Shown piece by piece: positions 24,715-36,103 of a DNA stretch of 64,000 bases (the stretch's first letter is position 1; each line of letters opens with the position of its first letter). The position numbers and the translations under genes were made by a program. Source of the DNA: Excoecaria cochinchinensis (taxonomy: Eukaryota > Streptophyta > Magnoliopsida > Malpighiales > Euphorbiaceae). Under the pieces are notes generated by a model. It was not told where the DNA came from, did not search any database, and saw only the letters and a list, made by a program, of their open reading frames with translations. The stretch is taken from positions 1 through 64,000 of the forward strand of contig CANTUQ010000316.1 of NCBI GenBank assembly GCA_947683425.1, given 5' to 3'.

Positions 24715-24786
24715 CCAATTCTCGATGCGTTGTGACCGGCAAGCTTCCAGTAGCTATCCCAATCAAGTTTTCCCGAATTATTGGAC

Positions 24787-24796
24787 TCGGATCCGA
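24787..24796. repeat. 10-bp BamHI-centred palindrome, reference copy
   Basis: TCGGATCCGA is self-complementary and lies in nearly every monomer. Recurrent variants change one CpG, giving TCGGATCTGA, TCGGATGCGA or TCGAATCCGA, and these serve as HOR markers. Confidence 0.85.
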
Positions 24797-24834
24797 AATT
24801 TCACCACTTTTTACGATTTTTCGATTCTGGTGAT

Positions 24835-24860
24835 TTTCCCTAGGGGTACCCCTAGGGAAA
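24835..24860. repeat. 26-bp perfect palindrome centred on KpnI, reference copy
   Basis: The left half TTTCCCTAGGGGT is followed by its exact reverse complement, giving AvrII, KpnI and AvrII sites in series. It is the most indel-prone part of the monomer: 1-2 bp losses, 1-2 bp gains and a 9-bp core loss all map here. One-armed variants such as CCCAAGGGG are common, and I saw no clear compensatory change in the opposite arm. Confidence 0.92.
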
Positions 24861-25574
24861 TTCGTCGGATTCCGACGAAGCCAATTCTCGATGCGTTGTG
24901 ACCGGCAAGCTTCCAGTAGCTATCCCAATCAAGTTTTCCCGAATTATTTGACTCGGATCCGAAATTTCACCACTTTTTACGATTTTTCGATTCTGGTGAT
25001 TTTCCCTAGGGGTACCCCCAGGGAAATCCGTAAAAATTCGTCGGATTCCGACGAAGCCAATTCTCGATGCATTGTGACCGGCAAGCTTCCAGTAGCTATC
25101 CCAATCAAGTTTTCCCGAATTATTGGACTCGGATCCGAAATTTCACCACTTTTTACGATTTTTCGATTCTGGTGATTTTCCCAAGGGGTACCCCTAGGGA
25201 AATTCGTCGGATTCCGACGAAGCCAATTCTCGATGCGTTGTGACCGGCAAGCTTCCAGTAGCTATCCCAATCAAGTTTTCCCGAATTATTTGACTCGGAT
25301 CCGAAATTTCACCACTTTTTACGATTTTTCGATTCTGGTGATTTTCCCTAGGGGTACCCCCAGGGAAATCCGTAAAAATTCGTCGGATTCCGACGAAGCC
25401 AATACTCGATGCGTTGTGACCGGCAAGCTTCCAGTAGCTATCCCAATCAAGTTTTCCCGAATTATTGGACTCGGATCCGAAATTTCACCACTTTTTACGA
25501 TTTTTCGATTCTGGTGATTTTCCCTAGGGGTACCCCTAGGGAAATTCGTCGGATTCCGACGTAGCCAATTCTCG

Positions 25575-27938
25575 ATGCGTTGTGACCGGCAAGCTTCCAG
25601 TAGCTATCCCAATCAAGTTTTCCCGAATTATTGGACTCGGATCCGAAATTTCACCACTTTTTACGATTTTTTGATTCTGGTGATTTTCCCTAGGGGTACC
25701 CCTAGGGAAATTCGTCGGATTCCGACGAAGCCAATTCTCGATGCGTTGTGACCGGCAAGCTTCCAGTAGCTATCCCAATCAAGTTTTCCCGAATTATTTG
25801 ACTCGGATCCGAAATTTCACCACTTTTTACGATTTTTCGATTCTGGTGATTTTCCCTAGGGGTACCCCTAGGGAAATCCGTAAAAATTCGTCGAATTCCG
25901 ACGAAGCCAATTCTCGATGCGTTGTGACCGGCAAGCTTCCAGTAGCTATCCCAATCAAGTTTTCCCGAATTATTGGACTCGAATCCGAAATTTCACCACT
26001 TTTTACGATTTTTCGATTCTGGTGATTTTTCCAAGGGGTACCCCTAGGGAAATTCGTCGGATTCCGACGAAGCCAATTCTCGATGCGTTGTGACCGGCAA
26101 GCTTCTAGTAGCTATCCCAATCAAGTTTTCCCGAATTATTGGACTCGGATCCGAAATTTCACCACTTTTTACGATTTTTCGATTCTGGTGATTTTCCCTA
26201 GGGATACCCCTAGGGAAATCCATAAAAATTCGTCGGATTCCGACGAAGCCAATTCTCGATGCGTTGTGACCGGCAAGCTTCCAGTAGCTATCCCAATCAA
26301 GTTTTCCCGAATTATTGGACTCGGATCCGAAATTTCACCACTTTTTACGATTTTTCGATTCTGGTGATTTTCCCAAGGGGTACCCCTAGGGAAATTCGTC
26401 GGATTCCGACGAAGCCAATTCTCGATGCGTTGTGACCGGCAAGCTTCCAGTAGCTATCCCAATCAAGTTTTCCCGAATTATTGGACTCGGATCCGAAATT
26501 TCACCACTTTTTACGATTTTTCGATTCTGGTGATTTTTCCTAGGGGTACCCCTAGGGAAATCCGTAAAAATTCGTCGGATTCCGACGAAGCCAATTCTCA
26601 ATGCGTTGTGACCGGCAAGCTTCCAGTAGCTATCCCAATCAAGTTTTCCCGAATTATTGGACTCGGATCCGAAATTTCACCACTTTTTACGATTTTTCGA
26701 TTCTGGTGATTTTCCCTAGGGGTACCCCTAGGGAAATCCGTAAAAATTCGTCGGATTTCGACGAAGCCAAGTCTCGATGCGTTGTGACCGGCAAGCTTCC
26801 AGTAGCTATCCCAATCAAGTTTTCCCGAATTATTGGACTTGGATCCGAAATTTCACCACTTTTTACGATTTTTCGATTCTGGTGATTTTCCCTAGGGGTA
26901 CCCCTAGGGAAATTCGTCGGATTCCGACGAAGCCAATTCTCGATGCGTTGTGACCGTCAAGCTTCCAGTAGCTATCCCAATCAAGTTTTCCCGAATTATT
27001 GGACTCGGATGCGAAATTTCACAACTTTTTACGATTTTTCGATTCTGGTGATTTTCCCTAGGGGTACCCCTAGGGAAATTCGTCGGATTCCGACGAAGCC
27101 AATTCTCGATGCGTTGTGACCGAAAAACTTCCAGTAGCTATCCCAATTAAGTTTTCCCGAATTATTGGACTCAGATCCGAAATTTCACCACTTTTTACGA
27201 TTTTTCGATTCTGGTGATTTTCCCTAGGGGTACCCCTAGGGAAATTCGTCGGATTTCGACGAATCCAATTCTCGATGCGTTGTGACCGGCAAGCTTTCTG
27301 TAGCTATCCCAATCAAGTTTTCCCGAATTATTGGACTCGGATCCGAAATTTCACCACTTTTTACGATTTTTCGATTCTGGTGATTTTCCCTAGGGGTACC
27401 CCTATGGAAATTCGTCGGATTCCGACGAAGCCAATTCTCGATGCGTTGTGACCGGCAAGCTTTCAGTAGCTATCCTACTCAAGTTTTCCCGAATTATTGG
27501 ACTCGGATACGAAATTTCACCACTTTTTACGATTTTTCGATTCTGGTGATTTTCCCTAGGGGTACCCCTAGGGAAATTCGTCGGATTCGGACGAAGCCAA
27601 TTCTCGATGCGTTGTGACCGGCAAGCTTCCAGTAGCTATCCCAATCAAGTTTTCCCGAATTATTGGACTCGGATCCGAAATTTCACCACTTTTTACGATT
27701 TTTCGATTCTGGTGATTTTCCCTAGGGGTACCCCTAGGGAAATTCGTCAGATTCCGACGAAGCCAATTCTCGATGCGTTGTGACCGGCAAGCTTGCAGTA
27801 GCTATCCCAATCAAGTTTTCCCGAATTATTGGACTCGGATCCGAAATTTCACCACTTTTTACGATTTTTCGATTCTGGTGATTTTCCCTAGGGGTACCCC
27901 TAGGGAAATTCGTCGGATTCCGACGAAGCCAATTCTCG
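25575..27938. repeat. Transition from mixed to short-only array
   Basis: Alternating long and short monomers run to about 26.9 kb. After that nearly all are short. Monomer 26777 carries the rare GACGAAGCCAAGTCTCG variant that recurs at 29773, and monomers near 27100-27900 show scattered private changes (GACCGAAAAACTTCC, GGCAAGCTTTCTG, GCTTGCAG). No clean HOR is seen. Confidence 0.8.
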
Positions 27939-29596
27939 ATGCGTTGTGACCGGCAAACTTCCAGTAGCTATCCCAATCAAGGTTTCCCGAATTATTGGAC
28001 TCGGATCCGAAATTTCACCACTTTTTACGATTTTTCGATTCTGGTGATTTTCCCTAGGGGTACCCCTAGGGAAATTCGTCGGATTCCGACGAAGCCAATT
28101 CTCGATGCGTTGTGACCGGCAAGCTTCCAATAGCTATTCCAATCAAGTTTTCCTGAATTATTGGACTCGGATCCGAAATTTAACAACTTTTTACGATTTT
28201 TCGATTCTGGTGATTTTCCCTAGGGGTACCCCTAGGGAAATTCGTCGGATTCCGACGAAGTCAATTCTCGATGCGTTGTGACTGGCAAGCTTCCAGTAGC
28301 TATCCCAATCAAGTTTTCCCGAATTATTGGACTCGGATCCGAAATTTCACCACTTTATACGATTTTTTGATTCTGGTGATTTTCCCTAGGGGTACCTATA
28401 GGGAAATTCGTCGGATTCCGACGAAGCCAATTCTCGATGCGTTGTGACCGGCAAGCTTCCAGTAGCTATCCCAATCAAGTTTTCCCAAATTATTGGACTC
28501 GGATCCGAAATTTCACCACTTTTTATGATTTTTCGATTCTGGTGATTTTCCCTAGGTACCCCTAGGGAAATTCGTCGGATTCCGACGAAGCCAATTCTCG
28601 ATGCGTTGTGACCGGCAAGCTTCCAGTAGCTATCCCAATCAAGTTTTCCCGAATTATTGGACTCGGATCCGAAATTTCACCACTTTTTACGATTTATAGA
28701 TTCTGGTGATTTTCCCTAGGGGTACCCCTAGGGAAATTCGTCGGATTCCGACGAAGCCAATTCTCGATGCGTTGTGACCGGCAAGCTTCCAGTAGCTATC
28801 CCAATCAAGGTTTCCCGAATTATTGGACTCGGATCCGAAATTTCACCACTTTTTACGATTTTTCGATTCTGGTGATTTTCCCTAGGGGTACCCCTAGGGA
28901 AATTCGTCGGATTCCGACGAAGCCAATTCTCGATGCGTTGTGACCAGCAAGCTTCCAGTAGCTATCCAAATCAAGTTTTCCCGAATTATTGGACTCGGAT
29001 CCGAAATTTCACCACTTTTTATGATTTTTCGATTCTGGTGATTTTCCCTAGGGGTACCCCTAGGGAAATTCGTCGGATTCCGACGAAACCAATTCTCGAT
29101 GCGTTGTGACCGGCAAGCTTTCAGTAGCTATCCCAATCAAGTTTTCCCGAATTATTGGACTCGGATCCGAAATTTCACCACTTTTTACGATTTTTCGATT
29201 CTGGTGATTTTCCCTAGGGGTACCCCTAGGGAAATTCGTCAGATTTCGACGAAGCCAATTCTCGATGCATTGTGACCGGCAAGCTTCCAGTAGCTATCCC
29301 AATCAAGGTTTCCCGAATTATTGGACTCGGATCCGAAATTTCACCACTTTTTACGATTTTTCGATTCTGGTGATTTTCCCTAGGGGTACCCCTAGGGAAA
29401 TTCGTCGAATTCCGACGAAGCCAATTCTCGATGCGTTGTGACCGGCAAGCTTCCAATAGCTATTCCAATCAAGTTTTCCCGAATTATTGGACTCGGATCC
29501 GAAATTTAACAACTTTTTACGATTTTTCGATTCTGGTGATTTTCCCTAGGGGTACCCCTAGGGAAATTCGTCGGATTCCGACGAAGCCAATTCTCG
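27939..29596. repeat. Short-only section with a repeated pair 1,326 bp apart
   Basis: The pair 27939-28270 (CAATCAAGGTTTCCC, then CCAATAGCTATTCC with AAATTTAACAAC) recurs at 29265-29596. The offset of 1,326 bp is eight short monomers less a 2-bp palindrome loss near 28552. The intervening monomers match less well, so this is either an old 8-mer or two dispersed copies of a dimer. A GGTACCTATAGGG variant lies near 28393. Confidence 0.65.
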
Positions 29597-31785
29597 ATGC
29601 GTTGTGACCGGCAAGCTTTCAGTAGCTATCCCAATCAAGTTTTCCCGAATTATTGGACTCGGATCCGAAATTTCACCACTTTTTACGATTTTTCGATTCT
29701 GGTGATTTTCCCTAGGGGTACCCCTAGGGAAATCCGTAAAAATTCGTCGGATTTCGACGAAGCCAAGTCTCGATGCGTTGTGACCGGCAAGCTTCCAGTA
29801 GCTATCCTAATCAAGTTTTCCCGAATTATTGGATTCGGATACGAAATTTCACCACTTTTTACGATTTTTCGATTCTGGTGATTTTCCCTAGGGGTACCCC
29901 TAGGGAAATTCGTCGAATTCCGACGAAATCAATTCTCGATGCGTTGTGACCGGCAAGCTTCCAGTAGCTATCCCAATCAAGTTTTCCCGTATTATTGGAC
30001 TCGGATCCGAAATTTCACCACTTTTTACGATTTTTCGATTCTGGTGATTTTCCCTAGGGGTACCCCCAGGGAAATCCGTAAAAATTCGTCGGATTCCGAC
30101 GAAGCCAATTCTCGATGCGTTGTGACCGGCAAGCTTCCAGTAGCTATCCCAATCAAGTTTTCCCGAATTATTGGACTCGGATCCGAAATTTCACCACTTT
30201 TTACGATTTTTCGATTCTGGTGATTTTCCCTAGGGGTACCTATAGGGAAATTCGTCGGATTCCGACGAAGCCAATTCGAATATGCGTTGTGACCGGCAAG
30301 CTTCCAGTAGCTATCCCAATCAACTTTTCCCAAATTATTGGACTCGGATCCGAAATTTCACCACTTTTTATGATTTTTCGATTCTGGTGATTTTCCCTAG
30401 GGGTACCCCTTGGGAAATTCGTCGGATTCCGACGAATCCAATTCTTGATGCGTTGTGACCGGCAAGCTTCCAGTAGCTATCCCAATCAAGTTTTCCCGAA
30501 TTATTGGACTCGGATCCGAAATTTCACCACTTTTTACGATTTTTTGATTCTGGTGATTTTCCCTAGGGGTACCCCTAGGGAAATTCGTCGGATTCCGACG
30601 AAGCCAATTCTCGATGCGTTGTGACCGGCAAGCTTCCAGTAGCTATCCTAATCAAGTTTTCCCGAATTATTGGACTCGGATACGAAATTTCACCACTTTT
30701 TACGATTTTTCGATTCTGGTGATTTTCCCTAGGGGTACCCCTAGGGAAATTCGTCGGATTCCGACGAAGCCAATTCTCGATGCGTTGTGACCGGCAAGCT
30801 TCCAGTAGCTATCCCAATCAAGTTTTCCCGAATTATTGGACTCGGATCCGAAATTTCACCACTTTTTACGATTTTTCGATTCTGGTGATTTTCCCTAGGG
30901 GTACCCCTAGGGAAATCCGTAAAAATTCGTCGGATTCCAACGAAGCCAATTCTCGATGCGTTGTGACCGGCAAGCTTACAGTAGCTATCCCAATCAAGTT
31001 TTCCCGAATTATTGAACTCGGATTCGAAATTTCACCACTTTTTACGATTTTTCGATTCTGGTGATTTTCCCTAGGGGTACCCTTAGGGAAATTCGTCGGA
31101 TTCTGACGAAGCCAATTCTCGATGCGTTGTGACCGGCAAGCTTCCAGTAGCTATCCCAATCAAGGTTTCCCGAATTATTGGACTCGGATCCGAAATTTCA
31201 CCACTTTTTATGATTTTTCGATTCTGGTGATTTTCCCTAGGGGTACCTATAGGGAAATTCGTCGGATTCCAACGAAGCCAATTCTCGATGCGTTGTGACC
31301 GGCAAGCTTCCAATAGCTATCCCAATCAAGTTTTCCCGAATTATTGGACTCGGATCCGAAATTTCACAACTTTTTACGATTTTTCGATTCTGGTGATTTT
31401 CCTTAGTGGTACCCCTAGGGAAATTCGTCGGATTCCGACGAAGCCAATTCTTGATGCGTTGTGACCGGCAAGCTTCCAGTAGCTATCCCAATCAAGTTTT
31501 CCCGAATTATTGGACTCGAATCCAAAATTTCACCACTTTTAACGATTTTTCGATTCTGGTGATTTTCCCTAGGGGTACCCCTAGGGAAATTCGTCGGATT
31601 CCGACGAAGCCAATTCTTGATGCGTTGTGACCGGAAAGCTTCCAGTAGCTATCCCAATCAAGGTTTCCCGAATTATTGGATTCGGATACGAAATTTCACC
31701 ACTTTTTATGATTTTTCGATTCTGGTGATTTTCCCTAGGGGTACCCCTAGGGAAATTCGTCGGATTCCGACGAAGCCAATTCTCG
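29597..31785. repeat. Diverged relatives of the 2,668-bp unit
   Basis: Monomers around 30450-31600 carry the ordered markers CCCCTTGGG with GACGAATCCAATTCTTGATG, GATTTTTTGATTC, CCTAATCAAG with CGGATACGAA, a long monomer ending in GATTCCAACG, CAAGGTTTCCC with GGTACCTATAGGG, and CCAATAGCTATCCC with TTTCACAAC. The same markers occur inside the 2,668-bp copies at 38.3 and 41.0 kb, in a rotated order. Confidence 0.75.
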
Positions 31786-34700
31786 ATGCGTTGTGACCGG
31801 CAAGCTTCCAGTAGCTATCCCAATCAAGTTTTCCCGTATTATTGGAATCGGATCCAAAATTTCACCACTTTTAACGATTTTTCGATTTTGGTGATTTTCC
31901 CTAGGGGTACCCCTAGGGAAATCCGTCGGATTCCGACGAAGCCAATTCTCGATGCGTTGTGACCGGCAAGCTTCCAGTAGCTATCCCAATCAATGTTTCC
32001 CGAATTATTGGACTCGGATCCGAAATCTCACCACTTTTTACGATTTTTCAATTCTGGTGATTTTCCCAAGGGGTACCCCTAGGGAAATTCGTCGGATTCC
32101 GACGAAGCCAATTCTCGATGCGTTATAACCGGCAAGCTTCCAATAGCTATTCCAATCAAGTTTTCCCGAATTATTGGACTCGGATGCGAAATTTCACAAC
32201 TTTTTACGATTTTTCGATTCTGGTGATTTTCCCTAGGGGTACCCCAAGGGAAATTCGTCGGATTCCGACGAAGCCAATTCTCGATGCGTTGTGACCGGCA
32301 AGCTTCCAGTAGCTATCCCAATTAAGTTTTCCCGAATTATTGGACTCGGATCCGAAATTTCACCACTTTTTACGATTTTTCGATTCTGGTGATTTTCCCT
32401 AGGGGTACCCCTAGGGAAATTCGTCGGATTCCGACGAAGCCAATTCTCGATGCGTTGTGACCGGCAAGCTTCCAGTAGCTATCCCAATCAAGTTTTCCCG
32501 TATTATTGGAATCGGATCCAAAATTTCACCACTTTTTACGATTTTTCGATTCTGGTGATTTTCCCTAGGGGTACCCCTAGGGAAATCCGTCGGATTCCGA
32601 CGAAGCCAATTCTCGATGCGTTGTGACCGGCAAGCTTCCAGTAGCTATCCCAATCAATGTTTCCCGAATTATTGGACTCGGATCCGAAATCTCACCACTT
32701 TTTACGATTTTTCAATTCTGGTGATTTTCCCAAGGGGTACCCCTAGGGAAATTCGTCGGATTCCGACGAAGCCAATTCTCGATGCGTTATAACCGGCAAG
32801 CTTCCAATAGCTATTCCAATCAAGTTTTCCAGAATTATTGGACTCGGATGCGAAATTTCACAACTTTTTACGATTTTTCGATTCTGGTGATTTTCCCTAG
32901 GGGTACCCCTAGGGAAATTCGTCGGATTCCGACGAAGCCAATTCTCGATGCGTTGTGACCGGCAAGCTTCCAGTAGCTATCCCAATTAAGTTTTCCCGAA
33001 TTATTGGACTCGGATCCGAAATTTCACCACTTTTTACGATTTTTCGATTCTGGTGATTTTCCCTAGGGGTACCCCTAGGGAAATTCGTCGGATTCCGACG
33101 AAGCCAATTCTCGATGCGTTGTGACCGGCAAGCTTCCAGTAGCTATCCCAATCAAGTTTTCCCGTATTATTGGAATCGGATCCAAAATTTCACCACTTTT
33201 TACGATTTTTCGATTCTGGTGATTTTCCCTAGGGGTACCCCTAGGGAAATCCGTCGGATTCCGACGAAGCCAATTCTCGATGCGTTGTGACCGGCAAGCT
33301 TCCAGTAGCTATCCCAATCAATGTTTCCCGAATTATTGGACTCGGATCCGAAATCTCACCACTTTTTACGATTTTTCAATTCTGGTGATTTTCCCAAGGG
33401 GTACCCCTAGGGAAATTCGTCGGATTCCGACGAAGCCAATTCTCGATGCGTTATAACCGGCAAGCTTCCAATAGCTATTCCAATCAAGTTTTCCCGAATT
33501 ATTGGACTCGGATGCGAAATTTCACAACTTTTTACGATTTTTCGATTCTGGTGATTTTCCCTAGGGGTACCCCTAGGGAAATTCGTCGGATTCCGACGAA
33601 GCCAATTCTCGATGCGTTGTGACCGGCAAGCTTCCAGTAGCTATCCCAATTAAGTTTTCCCGAATTATTGGACTCGGATCCGAAATTTCACCACTTTTTA
33701 CGATTTTTCGATTCTGGTGATTTTCCCTAGGGGTACCCCTAGGGAAATTCGTCGGATTCCGACGAAGCCAATTCTCGATGCGTTGTGACCGGCAAGCTTC
33801 CAGTAGCTATCCCAATCAAGTTTTCCCGTATTATTGGAATCGGATCCAAAATTTCACCACTTTTTACGATTTTTCGATTCTGGTGATTTTCCCTAGGGGT
33901 ACCCCTAGGGAAATCCGTCGGATTCCGACGAAGCCAATTCTCGATGCGTTGTGACCGGCAAGCTTCCAGTAGCTATCCCAATCAATGTTTCCCGAATTAT
34001 TGGACTCGGATCCGAAATCTCACCACTTTTTACGATTTTTCAATTCTGGTGATTTTCCCAAGGGGTACCCCTAGGGAAATTCGTCGGATTCCGACGAAGC
34101 CAATTCTCGATGCGTTATAACCGGCAAGCTTCCAATAGCTATTCCAATCAAGTTTTCCAGAATTATTGGACTCGGATGCGAAATTTCACAACTTTTTACG
34201 ATTTTTCGATTCTGGTGATTTTCCCTAGGGGTACCCCAAGGGAAATTCGTCGGATTCCGACGAAGCCAATTCTCGATGCGTTGTGACCGGCAAGCTTCCA
34301 GTAGCTATCCCAATTAAGTTTTCCCGAATTATTGGACTCGGATCCGAAATTTCACCACTTTTTACGATTTTTCGATTCTGGTGATTTTCCCTAGGGGTAC
34401 CCCTAGGGAAATTCGTCGGATTCCGACGAAGCCAATTCTCGATGCGTTGTGACCGGCAAGCTTCCAGTAGCTATCCCAATCAAGTTTTCCCGTATTATTG
34501 GAATCGGATCCAAAATTTCACCACTTTTTACGATTTTTCGATTCTGGTGATTTTCCCTAGGGGTACCCCTAGGGAAATCCGTCGGATTCCGACGAAGCCA
34601 ATTCTCGATGCGTTGTGACCGGCAAGCTTCCAGTAGCTATCCCAATCAATGTTTCCCGAATTATTGGACTCGGATCCGAAATCTCACCACTTTTTACGAT

Positions 34701-35105
34701 TTTTCAATTCTGGTGATTTTCCCAAGGGGTACCCCTAGGGAAATTCGTCGGATTCCGACGAAGCCAATTCTCGATGCGTTATAACCGGCAAGCTTCCAAT
34801 AGCTATTCCAATCAAGTTTTCCCGAATTATTGGACTCGGATGCGAAATTTCACAACTTTTTACGATTTTTCGATTCTGGTGATTTTCCCTAGGGGTACCC
34901 CAAGGGAAATTCGTCGGATTCCGACGAAGCCAATTCTCGATGCGTTGTGACCGGCAAGCTTCCAGTAGCTATCCCAATTAAGTTTTCCCGAATTATTGGA
35001 CTCGGATCCGAAATTTCACCACTTTTTACGATTTTTCGATTCTGGTGATTTTCCCTAGGGGTACCCCTAGGGAAATTCGTCGGATTTCGACGAAGCCAAT
35101 TCTCG
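31786..35105. repeat. 664-bp tetramer HOR, five full copies
   Basis: Copies start at 31786, 32450, 33114, 33778 and 34442, exactly 664 bp apart (four short monomers). Monomer a has CCCGTATTATTGGAATCGG and GATCCAAAATTTC and ends with the AAATCCGTCGG junction; b has CAATCAATGTTTCCC, AAATCTCACC and TTTTTCAATTC with CCCAAGGGG; c has GCGTTATAACCGG, CCAATAGCTATTCC, CGGATGCGAA and TTTCACAAC; d has CCCAATTAAG. Copies are nearly identical apart from two markers that shuffle independently. Confidence 0.95.
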
Positions 35106-36103
35106 ATGCGTTGTGACCGGCAAGCTTTCAGTAGCTATCCCAATCAAGTTTTCCCGAATTATTGGACTCGGATCCGAAATTTCACCACTTTTTACGATTT
35201 TTCGATTCTGGTGATTTTTCCCTAGGGGTACCCCTAGGGAAATTCGTCGGATTCCGACGAAGCCAATTCTCGATGCGTTGTGACCGGCAAGCTTCCTGTA
35301 GCTATCCCAATCAAGGCTTCCCGAATTATTGGACTCGGATCCGAAATTTCACCACTTTTTACGATTTTTCGATTCTGGTGATTTTCCCTAGGGGGGTACC
35401 CCTAGGGAAATTCGTCAGATTCCGACGAAGCCAATTCTCGATGCGTTGTGACCGGCAAGCTTCCAATAGCTATTCCAATCAAGTTTTCCCGAATTATTGG
35501 ACTCGGATCCGAAATTTAACAACTTTTTACGATTTTTCGATTCTGGTGATTTTCCCTAGGGGTACGCCTAGGGAAATTCGTCGGATTCCGATGAAGCCAA
35601 TTATCGATGTGTTGTGACCGGCAAGCTTCCAGTAGCTATCCCAATTAAGTTTTCCCGTATTATTGGACTCGGATCCGAAATTTCACCACTTTTTACGATT
35701 TTTCGATTCTAGTGATTTTCCCTAGGGGTACCCCTAGGGAAATTCGTCGGATTCCGACGAAGCCAATTCTCGATGCGTTGTGACCGGCAAGCTTCCAGTA
35801 GCTATCCCAATCAAGCTTTCCCGAATTATTGGACTCGGATCCGAAATTTCACCACTTTTTACGATTTTTTGATTCTGGTGATTTTCCCTAGGGGTACCCT
35901 AGGGAAATTCGTCGGATTCTGACGAAGCCAATTCTCAATGCGTTGTGACCGGCAAGCTTCCAATAGCTATTCCAATCAAGTTTTCCCGAATTATTGGACT
36001 CGGATCTGAAATTTCACCACTTTTTACGATTTTTCGATTCTGGTGATTTTCCCTAGGGGTACCCCTAGGGAAATTCGTCGGATTCCAACGAAGCTAATTC
36101 TCG
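35106..36103. repeat. Segment shared with the 2,668-bp unit
   Basis: The order AAGCTTTCAG, AAGCTTCCTG with CAAGGCTTCCC, CCAATAGCTATTCC with AAATTTAACAAC, then ATTATCGATG with CCCAATTAAG and GATTCTAGTG matches 42.8-43.4 kb at offset about 7,700, and 40.1-40.8 kb less closely. A 2-bp gain in the palindrome lies near 35395 and a 1-bp loss near 35897. Confidence 0.8.

Larger units (their letters stand above)
24695..24860 (+). repeat. Reference short monomer, 166 bp
   Basis: This copy matches the consensus I built by eye at every position, so it serves as the type sequence. In order it holds the 19-bp dyad (residues 1-19), the conserved GATGCGTTGTGA box (29-40), a HindIII site (48-53), a conserved stretch through CCCAATCAAG, the BamHI-centred 10-bp dyad (93-102), A/T tracts (102-127), and the 26-bp palindrome (141-166). 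In the short form the 26-bp palindrome of one monomer directly abuts the 19-bp dyad of the next. GC content is 77 of 166 bases by hand count. Confidence 0.93.
24227..25574. repeat. 1,348-bp 8-mer HOR, copy 2
   Basis: Repeats all markers of copy 1 at offset +1,348 with only a handful of substitutions (for example AATACTCG near 25402). The next monomer begins like a third copy but departs quickly. Confidence 0.92.

Noticed and set aside
24785..24800. RNA polymerase III B-box-like sequence around ACTCGGATCCGAAA, suggesting a tRNA-derived SINE
   Set aside because: Only a loose match, without a properly spaced A box, a tRNA-like fold, or a poly-A or T-run tail.
24841..24855. CCCTAGGG resembling plant telomere repeat CCCTAAA
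   Set aside because: It occurs once per monomer inside a palindrome and is never in tandem. CCCTAAGG versions such as near 569 are point variants of it.
24835..24860. Palindrome as a rho-independent terminator or foldback/MITE end
   Set aside because: It repeats every 166-176 bp inside a satellite, with no adjacent gene and no T-run placed as in a terminator. There is no target-site duplication or element boundary around it.
27939..29596. Clean 1,326-bp 8-mer HOR
   Set aside because: Only the terminal dimer matches well at this offset. The six intervening monomers share few markers, so I list it only as a repeated pair.
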